Source of the DNA: a virus | Virus record (IMG/VR): IMGVR_UViG_3300030099_002053 | Span: 1-25,373 of that record | Reading direction: 5' to 3' (one strand) | Length of the DNA: 25,373 nucleotides | In this document: positions 1-12,900 of the stretch, in pieces | How positions within the stretch are numbered: position 1 is the stretch's first letter | Layout of the letters: every line of letters begins with the position of its first letter | The notes under the pieces: model-generated | The model's database searches: none | The model's input: the letters and a program-made list of their open reading frames with translations, nothing else | Told to the model about the DNA's origin: nothing | Position numbers and translations under genes: made by a program

Positions 1-719
1 GTGTATTTTTAGCAGTAGAAGGTATTGTTGATATATTTTCAGCATTCTTTGGTAGTGGAACTTTTAAGGAAAGATTGGAAAGTCTTGGAAAAGGATTTGT
101 TAAAATCTTTGCAGGTTTAGGAGGTATAATTATGTCTGTTATGGTTGGTATCGTTGCATTAACATTAAAGGGTTTATTTGCTTTACTTAAAACTATATTT
201 TGGGATGCGAGTCTTAAACCTGTATTTGATTTTATAAAAAAAGGATATACAAAATTTATGGAATTTCTTGTAAGTTTAGGCAACCTTCCCTTCGTTGTAG
301 CGACTTTAGCATTTTTTGGAGTGGTAGGCCAAATTGTTGCTAGTATAAGCGACTTTATAGGTAATTTCTTTACAGCATTAGGGGAAACCGCAGGTGCAAT
401 AGGAGAGATGATTTATGGAGCAATTAAGGGAGAAGGAGTTCCCTTTGTTCCATTCTTTGCAAATGGTGGAGTATCAGCGGGTGGTTTAGCAGTTGTAGGA
501 GAAAAGGGTCCAGAGTTAGTTAATTTACCAAAAGGTGCAAGAGTTCATTCCAATGCAGAAAGCAGAAAAATGGCTGGAGGTAATACAATTCATGTTCATG
601 TTAATGGCCGTTTAGGAGCATCAGATTCAGAGTTAAGAGATATAGCAAAGAAAGTGGGAAGAATGGTAAGTGCCGAAATAAATAGAAGTACTTCTTCATC
701 AACAAACGTGAGGTATTAA
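1..719 (+). CDS. tail tape measure protein, C-terminal part (5' truncated by window)
   Basis: The reading frame is open from base 3 at the window edge, so the gene begins upstream and a TTG at 75 is only an internal codon. About 238 C-terminal residues are visible. Long hydrophobic, glycine-rich helices come first, as in tape measure proteins. The tail is typical of the family: a Gly-rich stretch, then GEKGPELVNLPKGARVHSN (about nt 502-558), then HVHVNG and an amphipathic helix. Tape measure proteins run down the tail tube lumen, set tail length and are ejected during infection. The position directly upstream of distal-tail and hub-like genes fits the standard order of long-tailed viruses. 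The family call is firm. Which type of tail (siphovirus or myovirus) cannot be decided from this fragment. Confidence 0.88.
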   Translation, partial: VFLAVEGIVDIFSAFFGSGTFKERLESLGKGFVKIFAGLGGIIMSVMVGIVALTLKGLFALLKTIFWDASLKPVFDFIKKGYTKFMEFLVSLGNLPFVVATLAFFGVVGQIVASISDFIGNFFTALGETAGAIGEMIYGAIKGEGVPFVPFFANGGVSAGGLAVVGEKGPELVNLPKGARVHSNAESRKMAGGNTIHVHVNGRLGASDSELRDIAKKVGRMVSAEINRSTSSSTNVRY

Positions 720-720
720 A

Positions 721-1548
721 ATGGTAGCAACAGATTATGATGGACATTTTGTGTTTCTTGATTTAAGTTCAAGAAGTCCTATAACAGATAGAACAGATAC
801 AACTACTATGAAAAACTTTGATACTAATAGAATAGCATTAAAATGTGAAACTGTAGCAATATCTACAACTAAAGATGTTTTGGCAATGCCTATTCCTCTT
901 AGTGGTATCTTTACTGGTGAAGCAAATACTCAACCTATTGATTTAGGAATATCCAGTAAAAGTATTACTCTTAGTGGTATTATAACTGAACAACAGATTT
1001 CTAAACAATTTAAAGCGGATGATTTACCGAAAGAAAAAGTTGATACTACAGTGGATGTTGGTGTTGCAGATAGAACTTATACAGATGTGGATGGTAAACA
1101 CGTAATTGTAAAAATGACAGCACAAGAAATATGTCAACTAATACATTCTTATGTTGATTCTTCTGCCGCCCAAGTTCAACAAAATCTTAACAACTTAATT
1201 ATTTTTATACCTTCAAGAGTTGGAAATGATTTCATCTATCATGATAAAGATGCGGCTGGTAATGATGTTACAGATATAGATGGGAATGCAATCGGTAAAA
1301 ATACTCCAGTTGAAAAATGCCCTTTAGTTCCCTTTAACTATGGGGTTAGAAGTGGGAACGGTTCTAGTTTAGATGCATTCGGTAGTTTTGGGGGTAGCCC
1401 CTTTCCAAAACCTTTAGGCGACACTACTAAACATAACAAACTTGAGGCGATTGCTGGTTTTATTCGTTCTTTTGATACTACATTTGTTGGGGGTCAACCC
1501 TATGTAGAATTTAGTATGTCATTTGAGGTTGCAAGAGGGTTAGTATGA
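721..1548 (+). CDS. distal tail / baseplate-like protein
   Basis: This 275-residue protein starts one base after the tape measure stop, with a GTGAGGT ribosome-binding site ending about eight bases before the ATG. No signature motif gives a firm family. The N-terminal third is beta-rich and contains PIPLSGIFTGEANTQPIDLG followed by SKSITLSGII. That 'Ile-Asp-Leu-Gly, then Ser-Ile-Thr-Leu-x-Gly' pattern is common in phage distal-tail and baseplate proteins that report a field of strands. A Gly/Pro-rich stretch lies near residues 215-235. Position between the tape measure and the large tail-tip genes is the main argument for a distal tail (Dit-like) or baseplate ring role. It could instead be a myovirus-type baseplate component. 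Confidence 0.5.
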   Translation: MVATDYDGHFVFLDLSSRSPITDRTDTTTMKNFDTNRIALKCETVAISTTKDVLAMPIPLSGIFTGEANTQPIDLGISSKSITLSGIITEQQISKQFKADDLPKEKVDTTVDVGVADRTYTDVDGKHVIVKMTAQEICQLIHSYVDSSAAQVQQNLNNLIIFIPSRVGNDFIYHDKDAAGNDVTDIDGNAIGKNTPVEKCPLVPFNYGVRSGNGSSLDAFGSFGGSPFPKPLGDTTKHNKLEAIAGFIRSFDTTFVGGQPYVEFSMSFEVARGLV

Positions 1549-3956
1549 GTTATAGAGTTTATAGTGAAAATAAAAAATCATTAGTATTCCCAATAATGGG
1601 TGATGGTTATGTTCATTTAGATTATAGCAAACACATCCCGACTGACTCTGAAGAACCTTATGGATTATGGGGCCATAAAGATTCTTTTATGATAGAAACT
1701 ATTGTAACTCCTTATGATGTAAATGGTTTTGCTTGGTTATTAGGTGGTGATTACGAAACTGGCGGTGGTAATGCTAGTTCTAATATAACTGCTAATCCAA
1801 ATGTTTTGGAATTACCTTTTAATGATAAATACTTTTCAGCGGTTGGAAATGAGTCTAATGCGGCTTCTTCTAGGTCAAAGGCTTATTTTTCACATATGCA
1901 TGTTGCTTATTTAGCAGAAGCATTAGATAGTTCTGAAACTGTAATTGATGTTAGTAGATTAGAAGACTTAGATGGTGGAGATTATATTCGTATAGATAAT
2001 GAAAAAATGAGAATAGTTTCTACTGCAAGAAATTTTGGTAATGGATATCAAGTAACAGTTGCTAGAGGTTTTGATGGCACTACTGCTACAACTCATGATG
2101 TTAATGCCCCTATTTATACAGATAATCGTAAGAATCACAAAATGTCATTATTTTATAATCCTAATTGTGAATTCTACTTAAAAAATATGACAAGAACAAA
2201 TATGAATCAACCTGCTGAATATAAAATTGGTTGTACCATAAAAGGAAAAGACTCAAACGGCATTACTAGAACTGTAACTATTGAAAGCAATAACCCAGTT
2301 ATAACTGCTGATAAAGAATACTATGGTGTAACTGTTGACCAGCCAGCATTAATTGATAGTGTGTTTGGAAAGCCCATTTATCTAGGTAGAGAGGACAGAG
2401 TAAAATATCATAAAATGGTAGACTCTAGTGCTAATCAAATATACTTTGAAAGATTATTTAATGGGGTAGATACTATTGCTGATGTAAGTCTTAATGTTGT
2501 AACTTTTAGTGCTAGTACTAATACTATAGTAAGGGCTACTGGTAGTTGGGCCTCCAATATGAGATATATTAAAGTTGTAGGTTCTGATAACAATGATGGT
2601 TACTTTAGAGTTAGAGGACAAAGTGGGGGAACATTAACTTTAGAAACTGCAAATTGGATAGCGGCTGGAGGGACCAATACTGGTAATAATTTATTAACAA
2701 CTGAAATTCATAACTCTGGAGCATTAAAAGTTTATTACACAACGAGAGCAACTAGCACCCATGGAGTTTTATCCTTTGCTGATGGTAGTACAAATTATAA
2801 TGCAGATGGTACTTCTGCTTTAGATATGGTTGATAGGGTTTGGAGAGGAAGAAAACTTTATGGTCAAATAAATTCTAGTAAAACCTTTTCAACTTCTTTA
2901 CAGCAAAAAGAACCCATTTCTTTAGGATATATTGATTCTTTATATTCTCATATTAGTGGTGATAAAGTTGTTTATATTTATATGGCGGCCTGTAGATTAA
3001 CTAAACCTGTAAGAACAACAACTGAAACTATCTTTTATGTTGACGATGCAAGAGATTTATCTGTTGGAGATTCTCTAAGATTCTTTGATGAAATAATAAC
3101 TATTAGTGCTATTAGTGGTAATGCTATTACAGTTGCTAGAAATCAGGATGGAGGTACAGCAAGAACTAGTAAGATAGATGGTTTCGGTGGAGGTGATTCT
3201 ACTCCTACAGATTATTACATAGACCCATTAGAGGAATATAATTTTTCAAGAACTTTGTATAAAATATTACCAAGTGATTTATTTGATGGTGTTAGGCTAA
3301 TAGATGGAAGTGGTGATAGTATTAGTGACAGTGATAACTTTGGTGGTCATTTGATAGCGGAATGTTGGAAAGAAGCATCTTACGTTTTAAGACCTTTTTA
3401 TTTAGGTATGTCTTATGATAGTTTAGCAAACAGAGTTAACTTAGTTATAGATGGAGATGTAGTAGAAACTTCTATTTTCAGTGAGGGTGATTTGAGAATA
3501 CACAATATAGTTGGTGATGGTAGCACAACAGTAACTATCAATACAATAGGCGCACATGGTTTATCAGTTGGAGATTGGATAAGTATTGACGGAACAGGAG
3601 TTACTAATTTAGATGGAGTTTTTCAATTACCTAGTCAAACAGTTGGGACTAGTTCATTTACAATAACAACTCAAAGTGCTGTTGCTTCTGCTACAACTAC
3701 TGCTGGAACATTAAAGGATGTAACTATAAGAACTTCATTAAATTTTACAGAGTTTGAATTTGACCAAAGTGATTGCTTTTTAGGTTCTAATGGTAATGAT
3801 ACTTTAGAAACAAGAAGGGCTTCACAGTTTATGGGAGAGATACATGAGTTTTCTATTACTAAAGATGTTAAAACTACTTTTCAAAGTTTAGATACTTTGC
3901 TTCCTAATTTCAGAAATACATTACTTTATTTTAGATTTGAAGGTGAGGATTCATGA
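1545..3956 (+). CDS. large tail protein with repeated beta modules
   Basis: This 803-residue protein has an ATGA overlap with the gene before and another with the gene after, so the three are probably translationally coupled. It is beta-rich and Ser/Thr/Gly/Asn-rich, like virion proteins. At least two copies of a virion module are visible: one near nt 1914-2120 with DYIRIDNEKMRI and VARGFDGTTATTHD, and one near nt 3015-3170 with SVGDSLRFFDEIITI and VARNQDGGTARTS. A separate 'AHGLSVGDWISIDGTGVTNLDGVF' type loop, common in phage structural proteins, lies near nt 3546-3620 (quoted only as a pattern). The C-terminal part could be a lectin-like sandwich, but I see no decisive motif. Placement next to the hub suggests a tail-tip or baseplate component. 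Confidence 0.55.
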   Translation: MSYRVYSENKKSLVFPIMGDGYVHLDYSKHIPTDSEEPYGLWGHKDSFMIETIVTPYDVNGFAWLLGGDYETGGGNASSNITANPNVLELPFNDKYFSAVGNESNAASSRSKAYFSHMHVAYLAEALDSSETVIDVSRLEDLDGGDYIRIDNEKMRIVSTARNFGNGYQVTVARGFDGTTATTHDVNAPIYTDNRKNHKMSLFYNPNCEFYLKNMTRTNMNQPAEYKIGCTIKGKDSNGITRTVTIESNNPVITADKEYYGVTVDQPALIDSVFGKPIYLGREDRVKYHKMVDSSANQIYFERLFNGVDTIADVSLNVVTFSASTNTIVRATGSWASNMRYIKVVGSDNNDGYFRVRGQSGGTLTLETANWIAAGGTNTGNNLLTTEIHNSGALKVYYTTRATSTHGVLSFADGSTNYNADGTSALDMVDRVWRGRKLYGQINSSKTFSTSLQQKEPISLGYIDSLYSHISGDKVVYIYMAACRLTKPVRTTTETIFYVDDARDLSVGDSLRFFDEIITISAISGNAITVARNQDGGTARTSKIDGFGGGDSTPTDYYIDPLEEYNFSRTLYKILPSDLFDGVRLIDGSGDSISDSDNFGGHLIAECWKEASYVLRPFYLGMSYDSLANRVNLVIDGDVVETSIFSEGDLRIHNIVGDGSTTVTINTIGAHGLSVGDWISIDGTGVTNLDGVFQLPSQTVGTSSFTITTQSAVASATTTAGTLKDVTIRTSLNFTEFEFDQSDCFLGSNGNDTLETRRASQFMGEIHEFSITKDVKTTFQSLDTLLPNFRNTLLYFRFEGEDS

Positions 3957-6900
3957 AAATAAACAGTTTTGCTAATACCAATGTTTTTGCTATGCGTAAA
4001 GGTCAAACAGAACAAGCATTAGGCACAACTACAACTGATACAGATATAACACAAACTGATTCTGCTCATGCTCAATATTATCCAACTAAAAATTTCTTAA
4101 CAAAATCTTTGTATAAAGTTCCTGTAAATCCTTTATTGTTAAGAGGAAATATTAGTGAAGACTTTGCTGACTTTACTGTTTCTGGTGGCTTTTATGATAC
4201 AGGTGTTTTAGTCAATGGGGCTATTAGTGCTGATACTACTAAAACTATAATAGTAGATACAGTTGATGCTACTACTAGGTTTAAAGTAGGAGATTTCGTT
4301 TATGATGATAGCCAAGCATTAGTAGGTACAATTAAATCTTTAACTGCAACCGTTATAACTTTAGAAGAAAATAATATTGTTGCTTTAGCAAATAACGAAG
4401 AACTTAAAGTTATATATCAAACAATTAACAGTTATGAAATTCATAAAGCAGATAATGATGTGTTAACTCACGCTACTGCTGGTATTAATCAGGCTCATCA
4501 GGTTAAAGCGACTTTTACTCTAAATAGTAATACTACTGCAAATAGCGGAGACACTACTGGTGTATTTGCTGGAATGTCTGTAACTGGTACTAATATACCT
4601 GATGGAACAACTGTTACTTCGGTAACTAATACGACTACTTTTGTTTTATCTGCTAGTGCAACTGGAAGTGGGTCAACCGAACTCACATTTACTAAACAAA
4701 CATATAACGCTGTTAATAGGATATATCCTAATAACAATACAGGAATAACATCTGTTAATGAATACTTATCTAATTTAGAAACTACTAGAGGTAATGCTAT
4801 TAAAACCTATGATGTAGATAGAGATAGCGGTCAAAGATTTATTACAGATGGTGGCACTTTAGACGGGGCGGTAACTTCTACTGCTACAACTATAACTTTA
4901 CAAGGAGGCACTAACCCAACTGCGGGGCAAGTATTAATAGTTGATAATGAACATATGTTAGTTACTGCTTTTAATTCTATTACTTTGGTAGCGAATGTTG
5001 TAAGGGGTTTTGAAGGAACAGATATACCTGACTCTAGTTATGCTGATGAAACTCCTGTATTTATTAAAGATAATATAGACCACTTATGGGTTTTAGTTTT
5101 TGCAGATGACCCTAATACTCACCATTTTGCTAAAATAACTAACTTATTAGAAAATGAAGTTTTAGGTGATGGGATACAATTTGAACCTGCTATAAAAGGA
5201 GATATACCTAAAGACACTAAATACGCTATCTTTTCTTCTTTAGATTCTAATTTACCCAAAATTGATTCTGATAATCAAACTTTAGTGGCATGCGCTTATG
5301 GGTTACAAGGAACTCAAGATAATACTAGACATCATGCTAACACTCATGTTTCACGTCCTTTCTTTTACTTTCTAAATAATAAAGATAGATTAGAACACTC
5401 AACACGATATGTATTAAGGACAACTTATTCTACAGGCATTTCTAATCATTATGCTTACAGTGTTTTTGTTACTGCTCCTGAATATGGAACTGACGTTATA
5501 GATTATGGTCCCTTTACAATGGAAGCAACCGTTGTAGATATGTTGTATAAAGCAGATGACCCAACTGCTGTAGATACTTTGATTTATACTAGTGATTTTT
5601 TATCATTAACTAATGGCTCTCCCGATACAGTTTTTCTTGATGGTGGAGGTAGTAATGATGTTAGTTTTGATAATTCTATTACAGATTTAGACGGTTCTAC
5701 TACTAATTGGGGATTACAAGGTATCTTAAAAGATTCAAGATTTAGATTAACAGGAGCGCAAACTGGTATTTACATTGTAGAAGGTAATAATTCAACGGCC
5801 ACAACTTTAACAATGAGTGCAGATGATTTTAGTGGGGCTTCTACTTCTACCAATTTGGCTTTATTTTTTACTGGACACGCTGTAGATTTAGACCACAATA
5901 AGATGTATTGTGTTTTTAGTCCGTCCCATTACGGTTCAACTTCAGGTGGATTCTTTAAAATGAAAGATGCCTTTAGGATGGCACATAGACCTAAAGATGA
6001 TGACGGTTATTATTATGGTCACGCAATAGGACAGACTAGATATATGCATTATACTAAATCACCATTAACTAATTGCATAATGCCCAATATCATAAATATA
6101 GATTTATTTGAATCTGTAACTACTAGTGGTGGATATGTAGATATTACTCTAATAGATATACAAAAAATACTTGCTAAAAAGTTTAAAGAAGGAGATAAAA
6201 TATCTATTCATAGGACAATTAAGAATGAAGAATTTGATGTATCTAGGGACTTTCCAATAGGAACTTTTGACTATAACGGTGGGGCAACTATTGATATTAT
6301 AAATTTAGAAAATAATCAAGATTTAAGATTCGTGTTAGAAAGTTCTATTCCTAAAACTAATACAGATACTACTAGTCGTTTAGACCCATTATTTGAGTCT
6401 TTTACTGTTAATGTAGACGATGTTCTATATCATATTGTTCCAGATAAAATAAGTAATGTTAGTTCTGATTCTCAAGAATTTGCAGTTAGACTATGGAGAA
6501 AAGAAACTGATACTGAATATAACACTACGACCCTAGTTGCTGGTTCTGTTCCTAATTTTAACACAGATGGTTTTAGAAGAAAATACTCCTTTTTAGCAGA
6601 TAACTTATTAACTAATTTAGATATTGATACTGATATATCTAATTATGACTTAGATTATGATGGGGCTTCTGCTCAACCAACAAATAGAAATGTTACTAAT
6701 TTTAAAAATTTATTTGAAACTGCTGGAGCGTCTTTAAAATTTGGAGAAACCGCTTTAGAGAAAGTAAACTTTAGTAGAATAAATGATATTAATTTAGTGT
6801 TTAAAGGTAGTAATATTTCAGGACATAGAATTAAAGTAGAATACGGAGATAAAAATAATAACTTTGTTAAATTAAAAACCCATTTAAAAGATGAAAGATT

Positions 6901-9900
6901 TTTAGAACTATATAATAAAACAGATTATCTTCCTTATGCAGACGGATTATCTAATGTATCTTTATATGGTTATCCAATAAATAGTGGTGATGACCCAGAA
7001 GGAACGGGAGTAAGATTTAGATATGATTTAGCACGTTCACCTTCCAGTTCGGCTTCTTCGCATGTAAGGGGAGTAACATCTTACATAGATTATTTTAGAG
7101 GTAATTTAGATATAGAGCGTAAGGTTTTTACTGGTACTATAGAAAGTGTAGAGCAACTAATAGAGGATGGGGCGTTTAAACTAAAAATAAGAGGGAGAGA
7201 TTCTAGTTCTAAATTATTAGGGCCAATAGTAAATAAAAACTTTAAATTTACAGAAGATATAGTTTATTCAACGATTGGGCCAATAGAAAGGATGGCTCTT
7301 TATGGGCAAGTTAGTCATACTGATAGTAATGGAGTTTATGAGGTAGGGGCAACTCAAATTGTATTAGTTAAAGATAGTAATGCTTTAATTGATGCGGCTG
7401 TAGGGGATTTATTATTCACTTCTTTAGGAACCTATATTGGTAGAATTTTCAATGTACCTTCAAGTAATACTTATGACTTAGAAGAAGGAATACCAACTAG
7501 ATTAAAAGAAAATGAAGCCGTTATGATTAGTAGTCAATTTTCAGGATTGCTAGAGGATGTTATACCAAGTTTCTTAGTTGATACTAATGCTACTACTAGT
7601 CAAATAGCAAAACAAAATATAAGAGGAAATATAGTTAGTTTTGCTAAAGCCATGAGTGCAAACCCTTATTCGACTATAAGAGTTAATTCTTTAAGTGGTA
7701 CAGGTAATAAAGGTATAATTTTTAATGGTGGAAATGCTCTCACTAATAGCGCTAAAAATGCCCCAGTCTTAGAAGGTAATAGTTTAATAGGTTCTTCTAG
7801 TAGTCCTCATCCTTTAGCAAAAGGATATAATATACACGCTCCAAATGGAGTAGATTTTGATTTGCCCTTTTATTGTCATTTAGCAGATGAGGTGACAAAG
7901 AGTAACAATATAGATTATGTAAATTTACACACTGTTAATTCATTAACTGATTATGATATTGTTAGTGTTTCTTCTAAAGAAGAAGGAACTGTTATAGAAG
8001 TTGCACCAATTTGTCCAGCGGTTTTAGGTAGAGTAGATGATAATCCTTTAGATGGAAGAGATAAAACTTTAGTTCATATTGGTCATTTCCCAGATGCTAC
8101 TACATTTTTAGGTTCTGACTCTATACCGAGTGGGCATAATGGTATATTTTCTTACACTACATGGATTGAAGAATTAAAAGAGGGAGATTTTATATTCGAT
8201 TCTGAGGGTAATTTATTCGGCAGAATTATAGATATTAGTGCTAGTTCTACTGGTGGAATTGCTAATGACGCTACTTGTTTCACTTTAGATAGACCTTTAT
8301 TTAAGGCTGTTAATAGTGGTGAAGGTATTTACAAATATTTTTCTTCTGCTAGTCCACCAACATATCATAGTGCGGCTGATATAACATTTGATGGAGATAC
8401 AACCTCTATTTCTGATTTTGGTGGAACAGCGTTTAAAACACATGTAATATCCTCTGATGAAACGGCAGGGCGAGCCTTTTTAGAAAAACTAGAGGCTGGT
8501 ATGAGAATAAAAATAGAAGGTAGTTCTAATGAACATAATAATGGAGTATTTTCTATCGCTCATGTATTTACTGATAGTAATGATAAAGAAGTTATTCTTT
8601 ATATGAGAAAGGCTAAATCAGGTTCTATAGCAGGTGGACCTGATGATGAATCTAAAGGGGCAACCATTAGAATAACAGTATTAACTGATTATTTTACTCA
8701 AGGGTTATATCTTCTAAATACACAAGGATTAAGTCAAGGCGGTGTATTAACTTTAGTTAATAATAACTTATCAAGTCCTAATGCAGTAGATAATATATGT
8801 AAACCTATTAAATGGAATGGTGGAATATATCATTATTTTACTAATAATACAGTTAATGGTGTTAGCCATAATGCCACTGGACATGCAATATATTCAGATT
8901 ACATATACAGATATGGTAATACTAAATGGAGATATTTTGGTTTACAAAAAGGTTTAGCATTATCTTACATAAATAGAAGAAAAAGAGATGGACAAATTAA
9001 GGGAGCATATACATCTGAAAAGGGAAGAATAAACGGTTATGCTACCGCTTATAGAATTGAAGATGCTAAATACGGAACTGATAAAGTTATTAAATATCCA
9101 TATGGTTATCATAATAATGATTTTGCTTTTAATAGTGAATATTTTAACGAAGCAAGTAATAGTAATGTAAACTTATTTGATTCTACAAATAAAATTAGAG
9201 AACATCCATATTTCTTAGAATATCTTTCACCCGAATCAAGAGATTTTAGACCAGTAACAGGTAGTAACTTTGCCGACTTTAGTAAACATGGAACTACTAT
9301 CGCTACTCCAGAACATTCTGATTATAACACTTTATTGTATCCTAGATTTATGCCTAGAATTCATGATAACCATAGAGGGGGTGATTGGCAAGAAGATACA
9401 GAGGGGCCAGTTGATAGTATAGATACTTCTTTAATTTATCAAAAGTTTACTGCGGCTGGCGGGGCTTCTAATGCTCATGATTATGATATAGAATGGGATG
9501 GTGCTGATGATGATGCGGCCTTTATTGACCCTGCCGCTAGTGATAGTGCAAACTTTACAACTAGATTGGCTAATAGATGGGTTAAGTTAGGTGGATGGCC
9601 TGATAAAAACAGCAATAGAACATTCAAGTTAGGAAGTTTATCTAGTAGTAAATATACAATGGAAGTAGCACAGATGCCTTTTACTCAGATAGGAGTTGAA
9701 ACATTAGATACTAAAACTGGAGTGGGGGGTTCAGCAGATACTACTACTGGTTTTGAACATATTACAGTTCTATATGAACCGTTTATTGGACCTAAGTTTG
9801 ACGGTATTACTAGAGCAAAAGACCATTGGGAATTACCTGACCCTAAAACATTAAGATTGTCTATATTCTCTCCATCCGATATGTATCCCGATTCTATGGC

Positions 9901-12900
9901 TAGAAAACATCACATTGGTTATTCTGGTACAGTTGATAGTACGGCTATTGCTAGGAAGTTTACAGATTATAATATATTCTTAAAAGGTAAAAGTGCTACA
10001 AAATCTAGTTCTGTTTTACATGAATACTATGAAGGTAGTTTACCTGATGAACAAGAAGTAGATGACCAATACGAAAACTTACCGATTAGTGAAGCATCTA
10101 TTCTTCCATCCGAAATGAAAAGATTTGGTTTGATGCGTTTAATAGATTGCACTTATGATTGGCATTTCAATCTAATAGACCCTGAGAGATTACCAAGTGA
10201 TATGTCTAAACTTAATACTCCTAATTTTGAATATACAAGGTATCAACCTCTAAAGGCTCTTAATCTACTTATAACCGCTTATGATGGAAATGATACTTTA
10301 ACTGTAAGTGCCGCACCTAGCGGGTTATTAGAAATAGGCGACCAAATATTTACAGATAAAGGATATTATCTTGGTAAGGTTTTTGCTATGAATGATAGTG
10401 GTAGTAGTAGCACTATAGATATAGTTGGAACTGTTGCTAGGCATCCTATTTTAAAATCAGATGGAACTGGAAATAAATATTATGGGTATGTATATGTTTG
10501 TGGAGATGGAGCAGTTAGTTTAGCAAATCAAGATAGACATGATTCGTTCTTTACATTTAGAACTAAAGGTAGAGGTGGTAAAAATACATTTACAGAAGTA
10601 GGAGATAATGACCTTAATATGTTACAAGGTATGATTAACGGAATGCATCATACTTCTGGAGTCTATAAACAAACACCTTATGGAAGTATCAATAGCGCTG
10701 TATTTGCAGATGGAGAGGGGACTGATGCGGGGGGCTTTACAGATACTACTTGTGATACTAATCATACTTCGGGATTATCTGATGGTTCATCCACAAGTGT
10801 TAGACATATTACTCATGATGTTAATGCTAATATTGTTGTAGGTTTAATTGTTAGTGGTACTGGAATACCAGCAGGTGCTACTGTTGTTGCTATAAACAGC
10901 ACCACATGTTTTACATTAAGTGTAGATACTACTGCTACTAATTCTAATACCACATTAACTTTTACCTCTAATAAAATAACTGAGTCTAAATTTATGACTC
11001 ATTTTAATGAAAACTTTACGGCATTAAGCACTACTTTTTCTTCTCATTTTGTTTTACCACCTTCTTTTAGGGCATATTTTTCGGCTCATACTACTTCGTC
11101 TAATTCGACAGAATCAGGTAGAACTGTTAATGCTATGCAAGTAAAAAGTTATCTTGTTAATAGAGCAGATAATACTATACAAAATCCTATAGCAACTGAA
11201 TATTCTCACGCCTCTAATGTTTTAGAGTGGGTTCAAACGGGTGATAATCCTTACAAGAATTGCGATGTAGTTGCTTTAGGGCGATATAATATTGAACAAT
11301 CTATTACTAATATACCATTAGGAGGTAAATTTAAAATTTCTAAACAAGTAGATGCGGAAGGATTTCCCTTTGCCAAACCAGCGGTATTTATTGTTGGAAG
11401 TTGTGATTATAATGATAGTACAACAATAGATACTCACAGCGGGGCTGTTGGCGGAACCATAACAGAGGGACAAGGAGTAATGGGAGATGGTATTCCTGAA
11501 GGGGCTTATGTTGTTACTGTAACTGATTCTGATACTTTTGAGATAAGTGTTAGCACTACAGGGGGCGCTAAAAGTAATGTTGACCTTTTCCTAACTAATG
11601 GGCCTTTATCCGATATACCATATGGAAACAGTAAGGGAGGAATAACAGATTCAGATTTAGCAAACGCTAATAGTGGTGAATATACTTTTATTACTGCTGG
11701 AACACATGATTCATATCCTTATGCTAAACTTCGTTCTGATACTAAAACTGAAACATTTTTCGAAGACCCTGATGGAACTAGTTATGTTGCCGATGGAGTT
11801 TATGGTGCTTTTGTGCCTCATTTACAGTTAGGCGATTATAATGGCGATTTAACTGACGGCAGTCTTGCAGTAACTAAAATAGGAGTTAACAGTATAAATT
11901 CTATAAACGGAAGTAATAGTAAAGAAGGATGGCTTAGGATTATTAATGGAACTAATAATGGCTTTTTAAATTTTGTAGATTTAACAGGTATGTATTTAGT
12001 TGGTAATTTAGGAACGGCTATTGATACTCAGCCTACTTTAGTTGACCATTTGCCATTTAAAAATGGTGGCTCTGTTCATGTAAATAATGACACTCTCCCT
12101 AATGCTAAAGGGATAATAGATGCAAGTGGCGGGGCTATAACTTCTATGGCTGATACTATGGTAGACCCTAAACATATTCTTTTTGTTAAAGAACATAGAA
12201 GAGAGATAACGGGTAATGCTGTGGCTCATGAATTATTAATAGATAATTTGCCTATAGATAATACTGGTAATTTAAGTTTTTTTAATGATTATAGAGTTAT
12301 GCGCCCCGCTGAAACTTGTATATGGCCCGAATCACCCAATGAATTAAACTTATATTGTTTATCTGCACAAACTACTAAAGAACCGCAAAGTCCCTCTATG
12401 TATGGTTTTATTCCTCCAGTAAATAGATTAAACAATAAAGGTGAGTTCACTGGTGGGGAATTAAGTAGTATTCATAATATTGATTTAAGAACTTCGGGAG
12501 AACAAGGAGAAAATGAAGCAATTATGTCTATGTATGTGGCTATAGATATGGATGGTAGACACTCACAACAACAAACTTTAACTGGAACTATTTCTAATAT
12601 GGATATAGGTAATACTACTTTAACTGGAAGTAGCACTAAATTTACAGATGAATTAAAAGAAGGAGATGTTATTTTATTAGACCATCAAAGGTGCTATGTT
12701 AAGTCTATTATCAGTGATACTTCTTTGGTGATAGCAGGTAAGTTTGGCAATGACGCTGATTTATCCTCTGGAAATATAACATTATTAAATAATACATTTA
12801 CTGTTCTTAGAGATTATATTCATTTATTTAATCCAACGGGAAATAGAAATACGTTCAAATCAGGTTCATCATTTAATATGTTATTAACAGATGGAGTATC

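Noticed and set aside
4498-4737. - strand open frame inside the giant hub gene
   Set aside because: Antisense of a beta-repeat module; no start signal or recognisable protein.
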